Assembly: GCF_036588685.1 (NCBI RefSeq)
Contig: NC_086383.1
Location: 46,582,448 to 46,646,447 of the forward strand
DNA from: Mytilus trossulus
Taxonomy: Eukaryota; Mollusca; Bivalvia; Mytilida; Mytilidae
Length of the DNA: 64,000 nt
Direction of reading: 5' to 3'
Under the pieces are notes generated by a model. That model did no database searches and was not told where the DNA came from. It saw only the letters and a list, made by a program, of their open reading frames with translations. This document shows, piece after piece, positions 48,100-57,900 of this stretch (within the stretch, counting starts at the first letter, position 1; every line of letters starts with the position of its first letter). Position numbers and translations under genes: made by a program.

Positions 48100-48300
48100 A
48101 TATATGAATGAATGAATACTTTATTGCAAGAAAAATATATGTTATAGCAACGAAAACATATTTACAACATGACAAATGATAAACAGCAGAGATCAATACA
48201 TATAAATCATTATAAGAAAACAAATAACACTAAGTAACAATATGTGATCTGATTGACCACGCAGATCTTATGTAATTACACAATTTTTTAATATGTAAAC
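48100..48300 (-). mobile_element. Possible 3' end of a LINE-like element
   Basis: The plus strand reads ATGAATGAATGAATACTTTATTGCAAG, so on the minus strand a transcript-like segment ends in a short (TTCA)n tail after AATAAAG. Such ends are common in animal non-LTR elements. No coding part recognised. Confidence 0.35.
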
Positions 48301-48586
48301 AGACATTACTTTAAAAAAAAATACTGTAATTAAGTAATGTAAAAAATCCCTGTCTTTAGATCTTTGGTTGAAAGATGGCTCATTGGCGATTAAATTAAAG
48401 CGCCTTATTTTCAAATAAGTGCGGCATAGCCTTAAAGGAACCTGACCACAAATGAACGGTTTTTTTTACTGAAATTCTAAGGAAACTTTATGCATAACGT
48501 TAATCAAAATTTACAGTAAGGTTAATTGCATTCTGTTTATCAGTTTGTTTCTATGTCTGATTAACTTGGTTTTTTCTTTCTTTACA

Positions 48587-48592
48587 TTTATT
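48587..48592 (-). promoter_or_regulatory. Candidate polyadenylation signal of gene B
   Basis: AATAAA on the minus strand, about 265 bp past the gene B stop codon. Confidence 0.35.
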
Positions 48593-48735
48593 TTGGAGAA
48601 CAGACTAAAGTGGGAGTAAACCAAGCCAAATGATTTACATGTCGATCAATCATCTCTTTAGTATAAGAAATATCTAAACAAAACAATGTAACAAATATAA
48701 GGGAATAAATCCAAGTCACAATAGCTATGTCATCA

Positions 48736-48900
48736 TGCTCCGACAGTTATAGACAATATGTTGCTTTGTCAGCGCAGTATTTATCATCAATGCTCCGACA
48801 GTTATAGACAATATGTTGCTTTGTCAGCGCAGTAGTTATCATCAATGCTCCGACAGTTATGGACAATATGTTGCTTTGTCAGCGCAGCAGTCATTTTGTG
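48736..48900. repeat. Three tandem copies of a 55 bp piece of the gene B last exon
   Basis: Units begin TGCTCCGACAGTTAT at 48736, 48791 and 48846. The copy at 48846 overlaps the coding end of the somatomedin B exon; the other two lie in the 3' untranslated region, differing at a few bases (TATAGACA against TATGGACA, and the unit ends). Confidence 0.92.
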
Positions 48901-48975
48901 TAGTGCAGGCTGAATCACATTGGCAGTTGCAATTAGCGTCGTATACACACCGACCGGAGCAGGAGTTCTTGTTGA
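48857..48975 (-). CDS. Gene B last exon: somatomedin B domain and stop
   Basis: 119 nt, phase 1 in, stop TAA at 48859-48857. SCSGRCVYDANCNCQC, then C, CC and C, gives the eight-cysteine spacing of somatomedin B domains (as in vitronectin): C-x3-C-x5-C-x-C-x-C-x3-C-x5-CC-x6-C, with one extra cysteine. The acceptor is CTGATTTCAG. The family's disulfide-knotted fold mediates protein binding. Confidence 0.85.
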
Positions 48976-51900
48976 CTGAAATCAGATAAGGAGGCTACAT
49001 AGTAGACATTTTGCAACTTGAATGTATTAGCTTTTCTAAAATTAAATAAAATTTTAGAATTCACCAAATCGTCTGCTAATTATGTTAAATCATATCATAA
49101 AATTAGATATATAACCGTTTTATGTTTCTTTAAAGTGTTTTGCTACAATGCAATAATTATAAATCACTATCATTATAATAACGATGCGATTGTTGTTTTT
49201 CTTGCTATATATTTCTTCTTTGAAATATAATTACATATGGATACAAGGAGACACAAATACATCGACACAAAAACCATTAAACACATATGAATAATGAATA
49301 ATGTTATTATTGGAAATTAAAGTAAATATATTCCACTAGAGTATTTGTTTGCAAGTACTATAGATTAATAGACAACTGAATAGAGAAATGCAGCAAAGTT
49401 TCGACTTTTTGTTAATTTGAATTAAACCTGAATATTTTGTTCCGAGTTTGATGTAAGCTAAAATAGACATTAAAGAAGTAGCGTAGATCGCCAATGATTT
49501 AGATTAATTTGGTCTGAAGAATATGATCATTTCAAATAGGGTTAAAAAAATAGAGTCGTTCGGTAAATTAGCATTCAAAGTTGAACACACTTACCAAAGT
49601 TATAGGAACAATTTAAATTTAATATTTTAAAAAGATATCAAACAAATAGATAACAGGGCGGTATAATGAAACGTACCTTGACAAGTAGTACCAGTAAAAC
49701 TCGAGGTGCATGCACAATTATAAGTGGTAGCCCCAGTGTCAGTACATGTCCCTGCATTGTAACAAGGAGTTGGAGAGCAAGGGCTTGCTAAAACACAACC
49801 AAAGACATTCTTCAGTGTAATTGAAGTCTGGAGCTGTCATGTCACTTAACTGCTATTAGTCTTTTGTTATTTATGTATTATTGTCATTTTGTTTATTTTC
49901 TTTGGTTACATCTTCTGACATCAGACTCGGACTTCTCTTGAAATAAATTTTAAATTTGCGTATTGTTATGCGTTTACTTTTCTTCTTTAGCTAGAGGTAT
50001 AGGGAGATGGTTGAGATCTCATAAACATGTTTAACCCCGCCGCATTTTTGCGCCTGTTCCAAGTCAGGAGCCTCTGGCCTTAGTTAGTCTTGTATTATTC
50101 TAATTTTAGTTTCTTGTGTATACAATTTGGAAATTAGTATGGCGTTCATTATCACTGAACTAGTATATACTTATTCAGGGGCCAGCTGAAGGAAGCCTCC
50201 GGGTTTGGGAATTTCTCGCTACACTGAGGACCTGTTGGTGACCTTCTGTTGTGGTTTTTTCTATAGTCGGGCTGTTGTCTCTATGACACATTCCCCATTT
50301 CCATTCTCAACTTCATTTATTTGAAAATAAATATGAATATAAGTAAAAATGAATTTGAAAAATATAAAAAAAACATCGTTGTTTTGTTTTGCGCAGTTCG
50401 TCTTTTATTTGCTTATAGGCATATTCTATAGAGTGTCTACATGTCATTTTGTTGTTCTTTGTTAAGACTGTTGGGTATGCAACAATAATAAGACAATATT
50501 GTATTCTGTGCCCATATTTTTTACCCAATTAACCTTTCACGTCTGCTTGTTTTTTTCAAACGTTCTCAGTATACTGTCATACAAGTTAGATGTTTATCCA
50601 GCGATAAAAACCAGGTGTAATCCGCAATTTTCTTCATAAGGAAATGACGGTACCAGGTCAGGAATATGACAGTTGTTTCCATTCGTTTGGTGTGTTTAAG
50701 CTTTTGATTTTGCTATGTAATTCTGTTTGGAATTTTCATTTGGAGTTTTGTAATTTTGTCATTTTAATTTTTATACTTAAAACATTTCATCGCTATACGT
50801 CAATGATTCTGGAATACGTTTCAAATTGACGATGAAGCAATGAACAACCGGTCTAAATACTTACTAGAGGCTCTAAAGAGCATGTGTCGCTCACGTTGGT
50901 GTATGTGCATATTAAACAAAGAACACAGATGGATTCATGACAAATTGTGTTTTGCTGATTGGTGAAGTGTTTGTAAATCTTCCTTTACTGAATATTCTTG
51001 GTACTTACAATTTTCTCTATCTATAATAAACCTGGCCCTTTAGATACAGAGGAAAAAGTTTAGTGAAAATTGTTAAAAATTGACTATAATGGGCAATTAC
51101 TCCTTAAGGGGTCAACTGATAATTTTGGTCATGTTGACTTATATTTAGATCTTACTTTACTGAACAGTATTGCTGTTTACAGTTTATCTCTATCTATAAT
51201 AGAATTCAAGATAACAAACCATACATTTGTACTCACCACATGTGCTTTATCTTTTTTTTTATAATTCATATAAATATATTAAAGAATACTTTCAAATTCT
51301 GTTCAATTCAATAACATCAAAATTCTTCAAGTCAAACTATAACTTATTTTCGCAATCAAACTTTCAAAAATTTCCAGTTTAAATCAACACATGTTATATA
51401 TGATATACGATAGTGATTTTATACAGTGATCTTATCAGGTGTGAAAATCAATTGTATTGGTTATTTAAATATAATTATGCATGTAAAACTATTGTATACA
51501 CTCATTTGATATTTTCCCTGGTCAAGTGAGGCTGTCAAAATACAGGAGCCCCTAAGAATGCGATCTGGGCTACTTAGGTATTTATATATCAGGAAATGAT
51601 TGAATATAATATTTGTTATCGTTCAAAAAAAAAACAAAAAAAACCCGCCAAAATTTCTTTAAAAATTGCCAATTTGGGGACAGCAACCAAACAACCAGTT
51701 GTCCAATACATCTGAAAATTTCAGGGCAGATAGATATTGACTTGATAAACAATTTCGTCCTGTCAGATTTGCTCTAAATGCTTTGGTTTCAGAGTTATAA
51801 GCCAAAATCTACATTTTACGCCTATGTTCTATTTTAATCCATGGTTTGTTGGCCGGGTCACCGAACACACTTTTTAAACTAGATACCCGAGTTATGATTA

Positions 51901-54900
51901 TGGTTAAGTTTGGTAAAATTTAGCCCAGTTGTTTTAGAGGAGAAGAATTTTGTAAAAGTTAACGACGACGGACGACGAACGCCAAGTGATGGGAAAAGCT
52001 CATTGTGAGCTAATAGTTATCAAAAGTACCAGGATTATAATTTTATACGCCAGACGCGCGTTTCGTCTACATAAGACTCATCAGTGACGCTCAGATCAAA
52101 ATAGTTAAAAGCCAAACAAATACAAAGTTGAAGAGCATTGAGGACCCAAAATTCCAAAAAGTTGTGCCAAATACGATGTGAGCTAATAAGTAAATTATGT
52201 TATCAAGCTACGAAAAAAATCGTCAAATTGCTTTTTAATCTTAAAATATTGAAAAAGGAAATCAAGGTGTTAAAACAGGCAAAATATTCTGTTCCAATGT
52301 TCCTAAACACCGTAATATCAGGCATAAGAACAATTATGCAGCATTTTATTAGAAATTCAAGGACTTTGCATGAAAATGTGTAAATTAAGGACAGGAAAGA
52401 ACAACCGATTTATGACTTGAATAGTCTCTTATCGAAATAGTGGAACGTATGCATGTCTTTAAAGTGAATTATGTTTTGTATATGCCATCCGAGGAAAGAT
52501 TTACAAACTTTTTTTCTTTTTGTCTGTATTCATATTTTATTTTAGAAAGGTTTTAGATCACAATCCTTCTGTGCAATCCATCCGTTTTAAACACCAAAGT
52601 GAATATCAACCGTGGCTTTCCTTGACAAACTGTCCTACGTGATTCTTATTACTCGCACTGTTTCTTGAGTAACACATATACATGGTACTTCAGGAAGTTC
52701 GCTTCTCAGTTTCAAAATAACAAGATTTTCATAACTTCAGTATAAATTGATAGGGGATATTGGAACCATAAAGCAAAAACAATATGTATATATAGATCAA
52801 TGTTCTTTTTTTTTCGAGATTCTAGTCATTGAAATTTTGGTGGGAAAGTGTTCCTTTTTTATTTTTCATAGCTTTATCATTGAGAAGTTAAAGTTCTTAA
52901 AAACTATAAAGAATAACAAAGGTTTTATAAGACTTTTACAGATGGCTTGTAATTGTACATATAAAAGATTTATAAAAATAAAAATGGGGGTTAATGGACA
53001 ATTTTTTTAAGGCATTCAAATGGATAAGACCAGAGGAATCCGAAATTCTAACAAAAATCCCGAAATACGACAAGCGAACATCCTTAAATCATATTACTCT
53101 ACTGTGTATATATCTTATTAAGAAGAAATAGTATTGTGTTTCACTAAGTTTTAATCTTATTTAGTATAAATGTATAATGCATTTCAAATTTAAATGTGTA
53201 AAAATGTGTTTATTATATTGCGTCTAAAAAGTCTCTCATAAATCTTTTTAAGATTGGCGCATACAATGCAAATGTTTTCATGTAAATCTCATTTTATGTT
53301 TGTTTGTGGTGAGACTATAATAAAATATTGAATCTGAAACTGAATCTGTGTACAAGATGAAATGTACAGTTATTTGGGCTTGATCTAAAAATGGAATACT
53401 AACAGTTACAAGTTGATCCATACCATCCAGGTGAACATGCGCAGCTGTAACTCGATCCACCAGTAGATGTACAAAAACCGCCATTTAGACATGGATTTGG
53501 TGAGCATGCGTGAGCTGCAAACAAAATGCAATAACAAGTATAAACTTTAAAGCTGAGGTCTACCTTAACTTAATATTACGAACCTACGAATCTTAAAAAT
53601 CAACTTCGTACTTTCCTCCATATATATTGACACAGAAAAATATCCTAAAACAATAATACAATATATGATAAACTTAATGATTTAAAAAATTTCCAATTTT
53701 GTCAATTTTCCATTTCTCTGCAATGAAAAGCTCCTCATCAACATAAATGACATGTGTTTGCCTAATTTATTTTGCTTATGTCAGAAAAGATTGGCAGCCG
53801 CATTTAGAAAGTCACTCAAAGAATTGAATTGGTGAGCATGTTTGTGCTACAATAGAACAAAATACATTAACCTATTATCCTAAGAAGATATGAGTACTAT
53901 TATTATATGTTAAACATGTATACAAAGCATTTGTATCATTATGATCATTGTAATTGAATGACATCGAATTTTTATATTTAAAAACAGGTGCATTAGATAA
54001 TTGATCACCAAAAAGAACACATGGGGGGGGGGGGGGGGTAAATCTAATTTTGTCTACTTTATAGATTTACTTACATGACCTTAGGTGAAATTTTATAAAT
54101 AAAGAATTTAGACTTGACACTTTTACCTGAAAGAGTATTAATTAAAGATCAAATTAAGCTATAAAATATTGATCGGTCATGCAGCTCCTTTTCGAGGTAA
54201 TTGTTTCATAGAATATGGCGGGGAAAGCCTGACTCGGACTTATTCCTTATATTTGCATTGGTATTATTTGGGTCTTGAATCAAAAGAAAGAAAATCAAGA
54301 ATCTGCTTGAAATTTGTCAAATGACTTTTTCTGAGCTATTATTTATTATATTAAAGATAACAAGGTGTTATGCGGCAAAATATTTTACCTTGTATCATAT
54401 CGAAAAACACCAAGGAGTCCGAACATTTGACACAAATTCCAAATTGACAAAACTTCACCTAAGTACATCCTTAACTAGATTGGTGGTAATTATAGCTAAG
54501 AATATCAACATTATGAATATCACATGGATAGTATTGTTCAATGAACATAGCATGCTAGTGTATATACATTGCGGGTGCAAAGTGCCCGGCGAAACAAGTA
54601 CACAGTCACGATTTCTTATGGTTTAAATAGTTTAAACTGTATTATTCTGTTGTGTACCTGCTGACACGTACAGTTATTTGGGCTTGATCTAAAAATGGAT
54701 TACTCACAGTTACAAATTGCTCCATACCATCCAGATGAACATGCGCAGCTGTAACTCGATCCACCAGTAGATGTACAACCACCGCCATTTAGACATGGAT
54801 TTGGTGAGCAAGAGTGAGCTGAAAACCAAATGCAATAACAAATATAAACTTTAAAGCTAAGATCTACCTTAACTTAATATGACGAACCTACGAATCTTGA

Positions 54901-57900
54901 AAGACAACTTCGTACTTTGTTCCTTTCCTGTATATTGACACAGCTAAACATCATTAAACCATGATATAATATAGGTTAAAATTGATGATTTCAACTTTCC
55001 AATTGACAATTTTCCATGTCTCAGAAATGAAAAGCTTTCACTTCATCAACATAAATCTATATCATGTGTTTCCTTCTTTATCTTGCTCATTTGAGCAAAT
55101 ATAAGAAGATCGGCATTTAGAAAGTCACTCAAAGTATTGAATTGGTAGCATGTTTGTGCTACAATAGAACACATTACAATAATCGATTAACGTGCTATCA
55201 TTATACATGTATGTAAATCATATATTGAGCATTTATATCATTAGGATTATTGTGATGTGACAATATTGAATTTTTATATTAGAAAAAAAAACCAGTTGCA
55301 TTTGATAATTCATCACCAAAAAGAACACGTATCGGGAAAAATTAATATATCAACAAATATCAAAGAAAGAGTTTCAGTTATTGAATATGATATCAATATA
55401 CAAGTAGAAAAGTATATTGCTGGTAGATGTGCATTCTGGTTCAATAGTTATCAAATGTACCAGAATTATAATTTAATACGCCAGACGCGCGTTTCGTCTA
55501 CATAAGACTCATCAGTGACGCTCAGATCAAAACAGTTAAAATACCAAGCAAATACAAAGTTGAAGAGCATTGAGGACTCAAAAATTCCTAAAAGTTGTGT
55601 CAAATACGGCTAAGGTAATCTACTCCTGGGTGTAAGAAAATCCTTAGTTTTTCGAAAAATTAAAAGTTTTGTAAACAGAAAATTTATAGAAATGACCATA
55701 TAATTGATATTCATGTCAACACCGAAGTGCTGACTACTGGGCTGGTGATACCCTCGGGGACGAAACGTCCACCAGCAGTGGCATCGACCCAGTGGTGTAA
55801 ATAGTTATCAAATGTACCAGGATTATAATTTAATACGCCAGACGCGCGTTTCGTCTACATAAGACTCATCAGTGACGCTCAGATCAAAACAGTTAAAATA
55901 CCAAACAAATACAAAGTTGAAGAGCATTGAGGACCCAAAAATTCCTAAAAGTTGTGTCAAATACGGCTAAGGTAATCTACTCCTGGGTGTAAGAAAATCC
56001 TTAGTTTTTCGAAAAATTAAAAGTTTTGTAAACAGAAAATTTATAGAAATGACCATATAATTGATATTCATGTCAACACCGAAGTGCTGACTACTGGGCT
56101 GGTGATACCCTCGGGGACGAAACGTCCACCAGCAGTGGCATCGACCCAGTGGTGTAAATAGTTATCAAATGTACCAGGATTATAATTTAATACGCCAGAC
56201 GCGCGTTTCGTCTACATAAGACTCATCAGTGACGCTCAGATCAAAACAGTTAAAATACCAAACAAATACAAAGTTGAAGAGCATTGAGGACCCAAAAATT
56301 CCTAAAAGTTGTGTCAAATACGGCTAAGGTAATCTACTCCTGGGTGTAAGAAAATCCTTAGTTTTTCGAAAAATTAAAAGTTTTGTTCAAAGCGTCCGAA
56401 AAAAAATTAGCCATAATTTCGTCTACTTAAACTAGCTTGGTAGTAACAATAGCAAACAATATCAATATGTGAATATCACAATGATATAATTTAAGATAAA
56501 GATAACATGATAGGCTATATAAATTGCGGGTGCAAAATTCCCAGCACAACATAAGTACACTGTCCTGATTTTGTCTACTTTTACACGCTTATTATTAAGT
56601 AGACCAAATAATACCGACATAATGAAAATCCCTCGAAAACTTGAATTGCATTGGTATTTTGTTGTTCACAATTTGCCATGAAATAAAGGCAACAGTAGTA
56701 TACCGCTGTTGAAACTCATAAATCCATGGACAAAAAACAAAATCGGGGTGACAAACTTAAACTGAGGGAAACGCATTAAATATAAGAGGGGAACAACGAC
56801 ATAACATTAAAATGTAACACACACTCAGAAACTAAGCATTAGACAAAATCCTATGAGAATAACAAATATAAGATCAAAACAAAATACATGAATTTGGGAT
56901 AGATAATTACCGTGACAAGTCTTAGAGTAATGTAAATGCACAGTAAAAAATAAGAGAAAACAAACGACACAACGGAAACACAACGTTAAAATGTAACACA
57001 CACAGAAACGAACTATAATATAACAATGGCCATATTCCTGACTTGGTTAAGGACTTTTTTAAAGGAAAATGGCGAGTTAAACCTGGTTTTATGGCATGCC
57101 AAACCTCTCTCTTTTATGGCCATGTGAAATATATCATTCAAATGGCAGCACAACATTACAGGACTACAATATAAAAAAATAGGAGAACACAATTGACAAA
57201 GAAACACACGAAAAATAGCTAACAAATTTAAACTTTGAATACGCCAAAAGTGCATGTTAAAGCTACAGCAAGATGCTCCTAGAAAAAAATTACATGGATT
57301 TATGACCGATTATAAACAACAAACAAAATATCACTACAATTTTTAAGGTTTTCGAGTGATTTACATGATATAATTTAGTTATATCGATCTTTATTAATGG
57401 GAATTGTTGAATAGGTATCAATAGACGCGTCAATATCGTATCATATACAAGACAGTAGGGGTCCGAGTCATTTTTCAACCTTATGTAGACGAAACGCGAG
57501 TCTGGCGTACTAACGTATTGAATTATAATCCTGGTACCTCTGAAATTTGTTTACACCACTGGGTCGATGCCACTGCTGGTCGATGTTTCGTCCCCGAGGG
57601 TATCTCCAGCCCAGTAGTAAACCCTTCGGTGTTGACATGAATATCAATAATGTGGTCATTTTTATTAATTTCCTGTTTACAAAACTAAACAGGCATAGAT
57701 TACCTAAGCCGTAATTGGCACAACAATTTGGAGTTTTGGATCCTCAATGCTCTTCAACTTTGTACTTGTGTGGCTTTATAAATATTTTGATATGAGCGTA
57801 AGTGATGAGTCTTCTGTAGACGAAACGCGCGTCTGGCGTACTAACGTACTTAATTATAATCCTGGTACCTTTGACAATTATTTATTTAACCTTATGTAGA

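Larger units (their letters stand above)
53364..56580. repeat. Segmental tandem duplication carrying an EGF exon
   Basis: 53364-54640 and 54668-56580 align in parallel: the CAGTTATTTGGGCTTGATCT lead, the EGF exon, the TCTACCTTAACTTAATAT...ACGAACCTACGAATCTTG intron, a decayed EGF exon, a CACCAAAAAGAACAC block and a final TTGCGGGTGCAAA block. The second copy is longer because 357 bp repeats are inserted. Confidence 0.8.
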
